DNA of 64,000 bases, from NCBI RefSeq assembly GCF_028389875.1, contig NC_084663.1:205685876-205749875 (forward strand), in the 5' to 3' direction. The position numbers were made by a program, and so were the translations under genes. Positions 38,873 through 52,820 of this stretch are shown one piece after another (position 1 is the first letter of the stretch; each line of letters opens with the position of its first letter). Source of the DNA: Rhea pennata (Eukaryota > Chordata > Aves > Rheiformes > Rheidae). The notes beneath the pieces were generated by a model. It did not search any database and had not been told where the DNA came from. It worked only from the letters and a program-made list of their open reading frames with translations.

Positions 38873-39030
38873 CTTCAGAATTATACAGGGATTTGCTCTG
38901 GTGTACATTATGATCCCATTGCTTTGCAGGGTCCGTAGACGTAGAGCCAGCTTGAATTCCTCTTTCTTGCTGTTTTCAGAAACTCGGTATTTAATATAAC
39001 TGTTCCCAGCAAAGCTAAGGGAAGTGTGGC
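38873..39030 (-). CDS. FAT3: FAT3 exon: LamG domain, first part
   Basis: This 158-nt exon has acceptor TTATTTCAG and donor CTGAAG|GTAATT. It begins in phase 1 and ends in phase 0. It encodes [20 protein letters not shown] through [16 protein letters not shown], the N-terminal half of the laminin-G-like jelly-roll domain. The [12 protein letters not shown] and NGIIMYT strands are typical of LamG. The other half lies about 9.4 kb downstream in transcript order (29004-29472). Confidence 0.95.
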
Positions 39031-39944
39031 CTGAAATAACCATGTTGAAAACACACATTCTTTTACTGATACATTAAATAATTCTACAACTGTCAAATTA
39101 ACTAAATAATTTATAGAACTAATGAGAATGTTTAGGAAGGAACTTACAAATAAAACTCAACTTCGATGGTGAAGAAAGCTTGGACCTACTGCAAACACAC
39201 ATTCCATTTTCAAGGAAAATTATTTCTGAAGGGATGAGGGAAAGATCTATTTCTTCATACCTCTATAGGAAAGAGGGATTTCTCCAAGTATTCAGCATTC
39301 ATAAAGTTATCTCTCCCTGGAGGCACCTATCTCTCCTCAGTGATAACAAAAGGAGTCAAAGATGACCGTGCCTGTACCTCAGGCAGCTGAATTAGGGGTA
39401 TTGGCAGATGCCAATCAAACGCTTCCAAGAGTGTGGAAATACCACGTGCCCTCCATCAAACAGTCCAGAATTCACTGAAGTCAATGGAAAGGCTCCACTC
39501 CCCTGGGCTCTTTGTATCATAGGGTATAACACAGCTGAAGAGAACTAACAAATGTCCTGAAACCTTCTTTTCAGGATGGTGTAATGTTTTCATTAATAAA
39601 GTTTGAAATTTTGGTCATCTCAGTCATAAGTACAGGACTTAATTAGAGCTTTGTCCATGGTAGGAAAACATCTGGCAGAGCAGCCTCTATGAAAAGTCCT
39701 GTTTTCTCAACAACTTGTTTTACCGATTTGGGATTCCCAGTGGAAACTACATCAGGTCTTCCTACGGTGCAATAGCTATAAAGCCAATTCTTTTACAAGG
39801 CTCATAAATGGATGCCCTGAGTGCCAGTGCTGAGAAGTGTTAAGCACTTCCGTTGACTTCAGTGGCAACTCTACCTGCAAATGGACAATGGCAGCACTTT
39901 GTCGCTCAAGTATATCCCCTTTTACTCTACTGTGTGCTGTGCAC
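39031..39944 (-). other. FAT3 intron, 0.9 kb
   Basis: A 914-bp intron between EGF1 and LamG. It carries GAAGTCAATGG and its inverse TTGACTTCAGTGG about 390 bases apart, likely from an old interspersed repeat. Nothing coding was seen. Confidence 0.75.
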
Positions 39945-40079
39945 CTGAGCATTCGCCAAGCTTTCCTGGTGGGCACTGGCAGATGAAAGGTCTCCGGTTA
40001 GCTTCATAGCCCACACACTGCATATCCCCTGGACACGGCTTCTCCAGACAAGGATCATTAGATCCAGGACACAGCCCTC
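39945..40079 (-). CDS. FAT3: FAT3 exon: EGF-like domain 1
   Basis: This 135-nt exon (phase 1 to phase 1) has acceptor TTATTGCAG and donor CTCAG|GTGCAC. It encodes [18 protein letters not shown] and ends [13 protein letters not shown]. The six-cysteine spacing is that of an EGF-like module. It lies between the juxta-cadherin region and LamG, as in FAT3. The donor GTGCAC is weaker than the others, but the frame and domain continuity leave no other choice. Confidence 0.93.
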
Positions 40080-43000
40080 CTGCAATAAATTAAAAAAACT
40101 ATCAGAGGCACAACGTAAAAAAAATCATTATTTTTAGCAACTCAGTGATGAAAGGATCACTTATTGATCTCACACTTAAATACAAGCCAAACATGGCTTA
40201 AGAATAATACAAATAATTAAAATCTTCAGGTAGGAGACGCCCTTCAGACAAGTACTTAGCAAAACAATTATGGTTCTTCTCCAAAGGCTGTATGATATAA
40301 AACAACTATTTTGATCAATAATTGGTTTATAATTAGTATTGTGACCATCAGGCCAGTGATTTACTCACAAATCCTTGGGTGCAGAGAATTTAGGGATACA
40401 AGAAAACAAATGTCTTGGAGCTACACACTTCCCTTTACCCCAGTACACCCATGTGAAGTGACTTTAGGGAGACAACAGAGCTCCTTAGGAGACAAAATGT
40501 GGAATGGCCATTCCCAGGCTGCAGACTGAAAGAGGACTTTTCATCCTCTTAACGCACAGGACATGCTGCCAGGCTGATCAAAAGGCAGAGGCAAACTTGC
40601 CCAGTCTCCATGGTCCTCCTGACTCTTCACAGATCTCACACTCTCTTGTGCACCTTGCTGAGACTGCAAAAAGTGCATCCTCCCTTTTTCTGAATGTTAC
40701 TACAGAAGTTCCATTGCATCTGGACCTCCATATGCCCAGGCAAGAATTTGCTTTGGACACGAAGAACTCAAAGTGAAGAACCTTTTAAAATAAAAAGTTG
40801 TCTAGATTTCTTGGCATTACCTAATTAAAAAAAGAAGTAGCTTAGTTTAAATAGCTAGTTACAATTTATGATTATAAATTAGGCAAAATATTCCCTCCTT
40901 TTCTATTTAGAAGAGAGCATAATTTGGATGAAATTACTTGAAATGCTACTAGCTGTTCTTTCTTGAAGACTTTTTACTAGTATGGAGCCTAATCTTGGCC
41001 AGGAATAGATGAATTTGAAATGTCTAACTTCCTAAAAGAAGTGATCTAAAGTGACAGATGAATACCATTGTTTGAAAGTTACTTAAAATACTTTTGTATG
41101 ATGCATCTACTTCAATGTACTTCAAAACTTCCTAAAATCTTAACACTTAACAAATCCTGGGGTTTGGATAAAGATTTCTATTTAACATTTTAAATTCCTC
41201 TAAATAAATCTGTTTGGATTACCCTATTCTTAAAAGACATATAAACGTTGTCTACAATAATGCAAAAGACAATACAACTATTAATGCTCAATATATCAAT
41301 TCTTAGCTATTTCCACAATGGCTAGCTTCTTATGGGTTACCATAGAGAACTTATAAAGTACATGCAGGGTCAGGTTCTGCTTCTGGGTATCTATATAAGA
41401 TATCTATGCAAGTACATGCCTGTAAATGCAGAAAAAAGGCATTCCCACTCTTGTTGTTGATTTGCAACCACAGTTTGAACATAGGGAGAGTCAGTTGCTG
41501 AGAACGAACAGGCTTATCTTTCTTTGCTCATCAGATTTGTTTATTTAAAGACATACAGGCAAGTGATGATTTTAATGTTAAGTAGTCAGTACCTCTGTAC
41601 CTGTCAGTTTTTGAATATTGAGTGTTCTTGTTTGTGGCAGAGCATTAATGTCAGTCAAACACTTTATTTATTGAGCACATGTATTTCATTTACAATTTAT
41701 AAAGAAAGAAATCAATCTATAATAGAGGATATCTCCTAAAGTAATGGAAGAAAGAGTCTTACTGCTCTTATACATTAGTACAAGCCAAGTATGGCTCAGA
41801 TTAAGTGTAACTGAAATTACCTGGCATTGTAAGTGTTTTGTGAAAAAAAAAATTACTACTGTAGGTTTTGAAGTGGGCATAGGCTGACTCCAAATATGGC
41901 AAGGACTGTAAATGTCTTGCTTGATGTACAGCACAGTCAATTTAATCTTGAAAGTCCTCCCCTCCTTTGTCAAACATTTATTTGAGAGGTCTGTGCAGTA
42001 AATGATTTACAGTACTGCCTGTAGCACTGTTAGAAAATGATGCATAGTAATCTTTATTAATCAGTTTACCAGGTTACATTAACAGGAATGGCAGCAACAG
42101 TACACAGTTATATTTTAAGTTCCATAGAATCAAGAAACAAATGTCATTTAATAAGGTTTTGCACTACAGAACTATCTTCTATAGAAATCTAAGATCTACA
42201 GAATTTAACTGAGAATGTGATTCTTTCTATAGCTGCTTTTTAAAATGATTTTCCAGAATTCAATAACATGTAACAAATATTAATTATATTAGTAGGTTTA
42301 ACTTTATCAGGTGGTTAAATAGTCTATAGGCTGGCTTGTGATCTCCTCCTTGGCTCTGCAGGCTATTTTAACTCATCTTTTTTGTGGTGAGTATACTGCA
42401 TACCACTGTGTACACAGTCTATATCTCTTCTCTGAATATGCTTAAGCCCTATGTAAGGTTGTAATTCAAGTGAGCCTCTCTGTAGCTGACAGACAAGCCA
42501 TTTGGATTTTTGCAAATTTTCACAACCCCTAACCTACTATTGTATCTTTGACATTAAGCAATAAAGCAGTAGCTTACTTTGTTATCAATCTCTGCCAGTT
42601 TTTTAGCTGATCCAGACTCACACTGGTATCTCAGAGTCATTAATCCACAGTCAAAAAATACATGGAAAGCATCAAGTGTATTTAGTATAATTGTGAAGAT
42701 ATACTAAAGAACTGCTTATCTTTGCAGGCCAAGAACAGTTCTTTTAGGTAAACTACAAGAAAAACCAACTTTTTATTTATCCCACTGCAGATGTATTTCA
42801 AAGCTGTCACAAAGTTTTAAAAATATTCAGACTTGGGAGAAGAAATGCTTTATGCCTGTCTGCATGCTTGTAAGTATATAAGCTACAAATCTGCATTATT
42901 GCATTGCCTTAGCTAACACACATTTTGAGGCTGATTTCACAACTGTGCTGTGCAAAATTGTGAAATCATTCAAAGTTACATTGTCCACATCAAAGATTTA

Positions 43001-46000
43001 CGGCTTGAGTTTAAATAAAATTATTTTAATGCTGCATTTCCACTCGAAAGAACAGTCTATTTACCATTTAATAGGAGATTCAAGACATAGATTTGGATTA
43101 ATCTCTTTTTCCTGTAGATAAATCCAGAAAATCCATAGTATTCCCATGAAACTCACATTAGTATTAATAAAGCTGTTCTACACAAGCTATCACATAGACA
43201 CACGGGGCTAGTGTCAACCAGTACATGATGGGAAAAGATAGAATATGCCCACTTCATTTTGACTGATCATCTTCAATTTAATGTTCTGAAAGAAAGTACA
43301 ATGTCCCCACTAGTATACTGAGGAAGAAAACACTCTCCCCTTACTACATGAGACGTTTCCTTAGATGTATAGGAATTAAGTAAGGATCACTTTTAAGAAC
43401 ATAAACCTAATTTGAAAATTGAATAGTTCAACAATTGTAACTTGAGCTTTGGGAAATTTGGTGTGTTTCAGTCAGCCTATTCTCCTGATTCCTTATGAAG
43501 ATCAAAAAACAGTCTATTTCTCTTGCTTGCAGAGAAAAGTTTTTAAGGCGACTTGTGAAGGTCAGAGCTCCAGAAAGCAAATAAAGCAAAACTCTGAACT
43601 GCTATTTTTAAAACAATCTAAGATCATTTTTGAAGGGAGGAAATAGCCAATTCATGATACTTGAATGCTTGTCATATTCAAATACTGCCATTTGTTTTTA
43701 TTTTTGGAGTGTGGTAACTAGGTATTGTTAGCAGCAATTACATCATATGAGCACAAATACTTCAAAACTGATTCTCCACAAGTCTACCAGGAGTTAAGGT
43801 TAGCTCAAGGGGCCCTGAAACACATTATGGTGCACTGTTTGGACATGCTTTTCAGTATGTCCTAATGAATCAGTTTCTGTCCAATTTTAGAACTGGCTGA
43901 GACATCTGACCTATCCCATCCTTTCCTTGATCAAACTTCCCTTCAATCTCCCTACATGATAGAGAACAGATTCCACTCTTCCCAATTTTCCAGTTAAACC
44001 CCCACTTCAAATTTCAGCTCTCCTAGCTCTTATACGAGGTTGTGTATTCTCACTGTGGGCCTTAAAAGGGGAGGAGAATCTCTCCTCACACATCTCAAAA
44101 GTGCAAAGTTATAAGGGCGACAGCCAAATCAATCAAACCTATCAATCAGATTTACCTGTAGTTCTTTGTTTCTAAGCACAGTCAGGGCATCTTTTTCTTT
44201 AGTTTTCCTGGCTACTTTTGCCTGGAAGCATACTTTTGCATAATTATGTATGTGCTTCTTGCGGATGGGAGGAGCTGTGGGAGTTGATGATCCTAGTATT
44301 AGCACTTGAGTTCTACAGATATGAATTTAGGTTCCCCACACCAAAACCTGAAAAATACTTGGGACTCCTTAAGAAGTACTGTGTCCTCTGAAAAACTGAG
44401 GATACAGACCAACTCTTAAAATGTGGTCCTATACTAAAAACAGATCTTATAATGCCTCACAGTCTAAGACTTTTTTTGTTGTAACATTCACAAAATGCTA
44501 GAATAAGAGACTTCATAAAGTCTAAATTCTCTGGTTTCACAAGAAAGTGGTCCAAGACTGCTATTCACTACATTAAATAATGTGGATGTGAGTGTCTGCA
44601 TTTTTACAGAACACTTTTGGGTGTGTTAGAAAAAATTCTTTCAAACTACTAAGCCAGAACCATATTAAACACTGGAAATGGATTTCATCTCATCTAACTT
44701 TAGGGCATGATTCATCTGACTGATTTTAGATATCCAGGGAGAAGTGTATCACATCATTAAAAATACCTCATTCTTTCCACTGTCTGGAAACAGGGCCTGA
44801 AGTGACCATCTCAGATAAAGATATATACTTGCATTTATCAAGATGAATCCTATCCAGTCCCATCCCATAAACATATTAATGTTATCTTGCTTTTGTAAGA
44901 CTACAATAAAGACTTTATAGCAAAGTAGTCCCAACAAAACTAACCTGCTTCTTCCCTGTTTCTTTGTCTTAAAGTGTAAAAAAGTTACTTTACAACATTA
45001 AAAAAATAAAAATTGAAATATATTTTTGCTTCAGAAATATGAGAATGTCATGAGAACTATTTATAAGAATATACTTATTCTAGTCTTCCTGCCTCCATTT
45101 CCCACAAGCACTGACAGATGTTTGCATACCTTATGTCATATGATGGGAGATCAGCAATTGCAGAGCTCCTATATCCACGCTGGAAAAAGCCCCAGTTTGT
45201 TATAATACTTTTCATATAAACACAAGCAAAAGAGCCAGAAATATGAGGAGACAGTCTGTTATTGGAAAACAATTTAGTTAAATCTTATTGATTTTAAAGG
45301 CTTAGATTGATGCATCTGAACTTTCGAACTTATCCCTCCCGAACTGTGCCGCTAATCTTTGGAGCTTCACATATTCCCTGCCTTACAGTCTCTCTGTATT
45401 TTCACATTCGATAACTCTGTTTGTTCACAAAGGTAATCTAGGTAAGTTATGCACAGCTGGCATGCATAAATTGTGCATATCTGTGACACCTGCCAGTGGG
45501 AAAAACACGCCAAGTATGATACATATTTCAGGAATGAGTGAATTAGTTCAGACTCAAGTTTTCTGGGTCATAATTGACTCAGATCAGTGAAAACATATGC
45601 AGTGTTTTAGTAGGTTTTTCATATTTCAAGCTATCAGTATTTACTGGACTGAAACTACGCTAAGAACACAAGCAGTATAATACTTTTATTTTATTGATTA
45701 TATCTTGCTAATGTTGTCCTTCCAAAGGAGCCAAGAGAAATCTATTATAGTATTTTCTGCTCTTTTTCCTGATTAGCTGTATTTATGTGCATGTATGAGA
45801 ACTACTGGTTAAAGGAAGTATTCAGATTTTTCTCTTTTATTGGACCTAGTCCTTAGCATTCATGAAGGCAGAGCTATTCATAGGTTCTCTGATCAGTACC
45901 TCCTCAGAAGTCTGTGTCGTATTCCATGTGATAAAATCTAGTGTGTATTTGTGTAGAATATTTCTTGTGGCTCCTTTAACATTAGAAGAGGCTGCAGCCT

Positions 46001-47224
46001 CTAACTAATGTGGAGAAAGGCTCTTTTACCAAGATCTCCTACTTCTGTGCCTATAGACACCAAGACTGTCATCTAGATAGCTAACTATATTTTTTAAATC
46101 AGGAACTCTGGTCACATTTTTGTTACAGGCTGGATGGTGGGCTAGAAATGCAAAAAAAACCTACCCAAGGCTTTTGGGCAGTGCTCTGCCTAATTTTCAG
46201 ATGCTTGTGAAACAGCCACGGAAAATCAGCACAAAGCTGCTCAAACTGCAGCTGCGGGAACCCTTTAAATGCTCCAGCTGGCCAAGGCAGTGCCTATTGC
46301 TCTCATACAGTAATCTTCAAGGCCATGATAAATAGTCCAGGGGCAGTCCATGATAAATAGACCACAGGCAGCTTGCAAAACACCACTGCCTTTGGAGCAA
46401 CCTGTAATCTGTTCTGAGGATTGACTGTGGCATGACAGAAAAATTTGGAAATCACAGCCCTAACTAAATTTTTATGTTTCCAGGGCAAACTTGCTGGGCA
46501 AGGAAGAAAAAGGAGAGATCTGCTGGATCAGAAATGTATACCTATTCCAAAGTCCCTTTTGGATCTGAGCTAAAAGAACATGAGAACCACTTCCTATTAG
46601 TATCTGAAGGGAATATAAACCATTATTGATTTTAAAAAGCTGTATAACTAGGAGTAGTGAAATAAAATTAAAAACAGCACAAATTTTGGCTGGAAAACAA
46701 TTTTTGACAGAGAGGACTAGCATCTCCACAGAGATAAGGATTTGCAATTTCTTGGTATGTAAATGAGACAAAGCTGTAACTTAAAGAATATACAAAGCGT
46801 TTCACGGGCAATGATCCTGTACGGGCTTCAGGACTCAGCTGGAGGATATTGCAGCATTGCTCCTTTAAAACTTGTGAAAAGCCCTTTTGATTTCAGAGCC
46901 TTTCATGTGCAACAAAATGCCAACTATTGCTATATTATAATGTAATCTCTTACAACCTTTTAACACTATTATTTAAAAATTGGTCAGATACTTAATGTAC
47001 ATTAAAGAGCACAGTAAGTCAGACACAGAATTCTTGTATTTTCACAAAACCTTTAAAGTTTCACAGAAACTTTAAGGTATTATTATTCATATGCAGCAGG
47101 ATACAATTTCTGGTTAAGTTTTATGCATTAGGGACTATTTTCATTCTTGCTAAAAGATATGAAGTCCTGATGACTGCTAAAGGAGCAAAGGTTGCTAACT
47201 GAGAGGCATGATTATTGAGATCTT

Positions 47225-47259
47225 GTGCGTGTGTGTGTGTGTGTGTGTATACATGTGTG
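47225..47259 (+). repeat. (GT)n microsatellite
   Basis: About ten GT units, with a TATACAT interruption near the end. Confidence 0.9.
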
Positions 47260-47597
47260 CTTAAGTTGAAGGAAATTTAGATGTACTGATTTTACAGCAG
47301 TTTCTTTCTCCACACAGAAATGAAGTGCAAGGAGGAGCTTGGCAAACAAAAGAAACAGAACTATTATTATAACCGCCTGAGGTTTTATAGTCAAAGTACA
47401 GAATCATAAGGAAGATTAGCTCCCTAGTGTATCTGTCATATATGCTCATGTGAAATCTCTGCAAAAATGTGGAGCAGCCTGAAACCAAGCCAAAACCCCA
47501 CACTGTTGCCTACTATAGCATTAAAGGTCAAGAATGGTCCTCGCTCTTAATTACTTAATAAAATACTTCACTGTTTTCCATTCCTTTCTAGACTGGG

Positions 47598-47644
47598 AAA
47601 AAAGAAAAAAAAAAGAAAAAAAAAAAGAAAAAAAAAAAGGGGGG
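47598..47644 (+). repeat. A-rich simple repeat
   Basis: Runs of A separated by single G, ending in six G. On the FAT3 strand it is a long polypyrimidine tract, about 490 bases downstream of the donor at 48087. Confidence 0.9.
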
Positions 47645-48087
47645 CCTTTTCTCCTGTACTGCTTAGGTAATAAGTCCTCCTCCTTGCAAACTGCTGGCAC
47701 ATCACTAAAGACGAAGTTGCTCTGCTATGGCCGCACTTCAGGTTTATTCTAGTATTGGTGGAGAGTGAGTGGGAAACATTCTTCCCTCTCCTCTGCCGCC
47801 TTCTCCTCTTACTTTCCCTCCCCTGGAAAGCTTGTTGACAGCTCTCATCACGGAGCCTCCAGGAAAGCAGTCTTTGTCATAAAAGGCCAAAGTTCATCAA
47901 CTTCCATTTACATCAGTAAACATGAACAATTCTTCCTGGGCCTGAGAAATCAATTCCCACAATACATCAGCCAATCGTGCTTTAATTCGCTGAATTGAAA
48001 TGCCCCTTCTAATCTGCATCAGAGGAATAAAAACGATCCTATCGCATAATGTGGAAAGATGGGAGGTGAAGAGGGAGCAGTACTCAC

Positions 48088-48886
48088 CATTGCACATGCA
48101 GCGCACATTCCTGTAAAAGCGGGGACACACAAAACTAATTCGTGCTGTGCTATAGGTCATCAGAGAATGTGAATCGATAGACAGACTTTGCTCACAGTGT
48201 TGTTCCTGACAATCCAGTCCAGAACAATTCTTCTCCAAGATAGCAGAAATACGAATCACATTTTCCAAATGTCTCCTTGCATTGGTAAGCTTCTGAATCA
48301 AATAGGCAGGCTTATAAAAACCACCGTTGTGCATCTGAACTGCAAACAGCATGTCAAGCTGATTGCTGCCTGCCACGGGCTGAATACTGATGATATGTAA
48401 GCTGTCTTGCTTTTGGGAGAGCACTGCGTTTCGTAAGGTTCGCCTAAACCCGTGCATGTGAAGGCCCACAAAATCTTCTGGGGAAACGTTGTCAAAACGG
48501 ATGGTGACTGTGTTTTGCAGCATTTCTTGTATCAGTTGTTCAACATGGACCACAACATCTATGGGTACTTGGAATCGGCCATCACTGACAGAGACATTCA
48601 GGATGTACTTGCCATTATCCAGCCCTCCAAGGGCGATGATCTTCCCATCATGGCTGTTAACCTTGAATAGACTTTTCTGCTCTGATTTTAGTGTGTATGT
48701 GAGCACATCATAAACATCCTGATCTGTAGCATGAATTTTCCCAATGACTCCGCCTGGAAAATCATCTTCCATTGTCACAATGAAAATCTCGAGTGGAATG
48801 GCAGTTGGTTTGTGAATGCTCTCTTCAATAACCCTCACCTGAATGTAGGTGTGGGAAACCTGCTGAGGCTTCCCGGAGTCCTTTGC
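48088..48886 (-). CDS. FAT3: FAT3 exon: last cadherin repeats and juxta-cadherin region
   Basis: This 799-nt exon starts in phase 0 at GCAAAGGAC, after an acceptor preceded by a long T tract, and ends with 1 nt of a split Gly codon (AATG|GTGAGT). It encodes [20 protein letters not shown] (end of one repeat), a final cadherin repeat that lacks the usual terminal DxNDN, and then about 130 residues with [40 protein letters not shown] and a cysteine-rich end ([23 protein letters not shown]). The last part is the conserved Fat juxta-cadherin segment leading into EGF1. Roles are inferred from the family. Confidence 0.96.
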
Positions 48887-51411
48887 CTAATGTAATTTGT
48901 AAGAAAAAAAAAAAAACATATCAAAGACATATCAAAGACCAAAATAAACACACACATACAACACACGCAACAATCACAATTCACTGCTATATATATTTTC
49001 ATAGCATCTGTAGTTCTGAAAACATCTCAAAAGAACTTCCCAAATGCACTTGCTAAATACATATGTAAGGAAATGTTTCAGCAATCTCTAGCAGTGAAAC
49101 TTATGAACTCTTTAGAGAAGTAAAGATACATTATCCAAGTGGCTTGCAGAGAGAAATGTGTCAGTAGAATATGTCATTACTTAAAATGAAACGCTCCCAG
49201 GATCCCACAGCCATCACCTGTCCTCTTTGCAACAGAGCCATTTGAAGGCGGCATACCATACTCTGCAACCAGAGTCTGCGCTCAGCTCCACTCCAGACAA
49301 GAGACTGAAGCCGAGTGAAACACCAGTAGTATTTCTGCAGTGCTTGGTGTGCTCCAGAGTGTTTCAAACTCTGTTTAGCTTATGTGAATGTGAGGGAGTT
49401 CAGAGTTTTTCCAACGTACTCTGTACTACTTAACCTGAAGTAGTGAAGAAACATGCTTGAAATAAATATTCATTCAAAATTTATCATCCTCCAAAAATGA
49501 AATAGGGTGCCTGTGCTATTGCTAACAATAAAATATGAGAGCAGCACTGCACTTGGACAGATGACTATGACCCAGAGCACATATGATAGTATCATTTGCA
49601 CTTTTTTTATAGAAAGTAAAAGAGCAAGTATAACAAAAAACCCAAGGCCATCTTGACAGAATGGAGTGCAAAGCTGAATCAATGTCCTTTTCCTGCATTA
49701 AGAAAAATGTTTCATTGAAGTCACTATTAAGATATAGTAGTCCGTGTATTTTTTTGCTCTAGTGATGAACAGATGACTAAAAATATACTGGGTACAAACT
49801 CCAAGATCTCTATCAGATATTTGGACACAGAAAGGAAAATATACAAGCTGAAGAAATGAATGCAGAACCATGATATCAATTAGGTACATCACTACAAAAG
49901 GATTAGTAAGGTTTCAGGGGGCTCCGAAGATTTTTCCTCCTCATTCCTAACAGAACTGGATGGGGGAACTTTAGACAGATTTTATGCATGTGTGGACACA
50001 CACACATAACATGCACAGAGATTATATCTCATCTTATTTTAAATTTAAATTTTACTTTTTAAGAACCATAACACAGAGAAGGAGCCTGACAGTGGAAAGG
50101 ATGGAGAAAAATGTTGGTGCTCATGACTGGACAGAAACATTGGCATCGTGCCAATAATGGCAAATTATTAAAAATATTTTCACCACAGAAATCCCTAAAT
50201 AAAATAATATTAGGAGGAATTAGACCTTCACAATCCAATAGCAGAGTTTTCTAAAGATTTTAGTTCATCTTACAGATTATGGTTTGCATTATATTTCATT
50301 TATATGACATACTTAATCTATATAGCTAGAAGTTGCTGCTGAAATTTAATTCATGTGCCCAATTTTGGCTACACTGGAGATTTGCTCAGCAAATTGTCCT
50401 GAAAATTGGATATCTTAGCATGAAAGCATGATGAGCATGAAAGGTGAGGTTCTTTATTTTCCTACTAAGTCTCAAAGAAAATTGGTTACAGGAATATTAA
50501 ATAGCAAACTGCAAAAATATTACTTTGATTTGAACTGTTAGCTAGCATCAGAGCTTATAATTTTTAAATTGGAACTAACTTAGGATATTACTGCTACAAA
50601 TACTATTAAATGTGTTTGAAAAGGAGTAGTCAGGCTATATTTAGAGAAATTAACTACCATCAAGAAAGTGGAGGAAGCCTGCATTCCAGAATTAGATTAT
50701 GGGACCATGTCCCTTTTCAATGAAGAGTTGTAGTTCATTCCTTAGACTTGTGTATTTACTGAACGCTACTATTTTTTCTCTGGAAAAGTTGAGAAATGTG
50801 GACAAATTACTTTTTGATTTACAGTTCTTTATAATCAAAATTACTCTGGTTACAAAGTTCCTCAACAGTGACTCTAGAACTAAGTTTGAGCTGGATTTCT
50901 ATTACACGTTCTATTTTCATATTCTTTTAAAAGCTAAGTTGACCTTGAAAATGTGACTTCATGAATTCTTGATAGGCTTCCAAAAATTTATGATTAAATT
51001 TATGACTTAAAAGCAGAAATAATTTTACTTCCTAGAACAATATTTTGCTGTCACTCATTTTGTGGTGCATTTATATGTATATAATGCTTTTTTGCTTACT
51101 TTCCTCTCTTAGCTATAGAAAAAAAGATGAAAATCTTAAATCATAACAGCCGCTGCTCAGGAAATCCATTTCATGGAGAGAAAATTGGAAAGGTGGCTGG
51201 CTACCTGTTTATATTTGTTTGAAATTGGGTTTAAGGACATCAAAGGAAGCATACTATACTGTGCACTTCTAAACTATAATGCATGACATTTACTCACAGA
51301 ATAAAGTCAATTAAAATCAAGCCACACAGAAAACATACACATGACCTACCACTACATGGGTTCTCTTTGTTTCTGTGTATGTGCAAAAAAAAAAAAAAAA
51401 TAAAGCCATAC
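48887..51411 (-). other. FAT3 intron, 2.5 kb
   Basis: AT-rich intron. On the FAT3 strand it ends with a T13 run, part of the polypyrimidine tract of the acceptor at 48887, and begins with a T16 run just after the donor. No repeat family or exon was recognised. Confidence 0.8.
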
Positions 51412-51609
51412 CTGCACACAAAGCACATATTCAGTTGCAACCATGTGCTTGAAGATGACTGCAGATCTCAAGATGCCATGAGGGTCCAGTGAAAACTCCT
51501 CTTCTTCATTGCCAGTTAGGATGGTGAAGGTAAAAGGGGGGCCATTGTGAAAAGAGTCTTTGTCTGTCACTACCAGCTGCAAAATGCTTGTGCCCACTGG
51601 TTTATTTTC
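51412..51609 (-). CDS. FAT3: FAT3 exon: penultimate cadherin repeat
   Basis: This 198-nt exon (66 codons, phase 0-0) has acceptor GTGTAAAG and donor CAG|GTATGG. It begins [19 protein letters not shown] and ends EYVLCVQ. It is the core of a cadherin repeat with the PVGTSI strand and a TDKDS calcium site. A 16-base A run at 51385-51400 lies just inside the following intron and is not part of the exon. Confidence 0.95.
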
Positions 51610-52676
51610 CTTTACACATGTACACAGTGCAGAAAGAGAAGGATTAAAATAACACATCTCATCACAATGATAAAACACCAAGTTTCTCTATTGAGAATAT
51701 TTGAATAAATGCTGCTTGTCCACGATGGCACTGTACTGTGGCATTTATTGTGAACTGCTTGCAGTCCTACTGCCTGAAAGGGAAGGTGGAGGTACCCACA
51801 GCATTTCCCGTGAGTGACAGGCTCTGCACACTACTGGATCTAATTAGGACAGACTAAACGATAAGCCTTGCATCCTAAGCAAGGTCTAAGGCACCCTCCC
51901 ACAGTTCCCAGGGGGACTGTGCTTGGCAAATGCCCTTGGCATCCCAAGGAAATCATGGCACGGCCCTGCACGCCTCCCTGCTGACACAAGCCTGCACCCC
52001 CTTGGTGCAAAGGCAACAGAAACAGGCCAACGTAAGACCAACTCAGCCAGTCTCCACTTCCCCACAGAACTCAGAACACCCCAGATCCCACAACTCCAGC
52101 ACTGACTTTATTAACATAATTAATAAAGACTGCAAAAGTCACTCAGTTATGGTGAGACAGACCTACCTTCGAGTTTTTCACAGCTGCTTGTCTGAAAAAC
52201 AGAAACTCTACCCAGAGGATGGAAAAGGGAATTTCAAGAGCTGTATTCACTCTCCTCCTTTATCCTTTGCATTGCATTACTCCTGAGCTGGAAGGACCTG
52301 AGATCCCATTTATCATTTCAGCTAATTCTTTGTCTGGGGAAGGGTGATCAGTTCCCTCTCACGAGGGACGTGAGGTATGGCAGCAGAGGCTGCTGCAGAG
52401 TGGCAAGAATGGGGAAAGGGCAGAATTTTTGAGGCCAGAGTATATTTTCTGGCATAACAGGGATGAAGAGTAAAATGTGAGACAGAAGCTGAGATTAAGG
52501 AACCTCAGTAAACAGAAACTTATCAAAGAGTTAAGAAAGAGAGGTTTACCCTCTTCTTTAAATAAGATCATTTGATACATCTCTGGAAGATAAATCATCA
52601 AAAGCTACTTAAGCAAAGCCAAATGCTTTCATATTTTAAAGGTCAGAGAATTTTTTGATGTGCAGGATAAACTTAC
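51610..52676 (-). other. FAT3 intron, 1.1 kb
   Basis: A short intron, somewhat GC-rich near 51900-52100. Plus-strand ORFs there (51923-52286) show no domain. Confidence 0.8.
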
Positions 52677-52820
52677 TTGAATTACAGCTGTATAGTTAGC
52701 AGGAGTAAATACAGGGCTATTATCATTCACATCAGAAATGTCTACGTTGACCGTTACAGACGATGACAAAGGAGGGATGCCGCTGTCTCTTGCCTGAATA
52801 ACTAACGAATAACCAGATAT
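52677..52820 (-). CDS. FAT3: FAT3 exon: cadherin repeat end and linker
   Basis: This 144-nt exon (48 codons, phase 0-0) has acceptor TTTTTGCAG and donor CAA|GTAAGT. It encodes [20 protein letters not shown] and then [19 protein letters not shown]. It completes one cadherin repeat and begins the penultimate one. The ARDSG and DVNDNSP motifs are the expected calcium ligands. Confidence 0.95.

Larger units (their letters stand above)
40080..48087 (-). other. FAT3 intron, 8 kb, AT-rich
   Basis: A long AT-rich intron upstream of EGF1. It has a (GT)n microsatellite at 47225-47259 and an A-rich tract at 47598-47644. No exon and no confident mobile element was seen. Confidence 0.8.

Noticed and set aside
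39440..39870. GAAGTCAATGG and TTGACTTCAGTGG pair
   Set aside because: A common motif of old sauropsid repeats; I could not name the family or define its ends.
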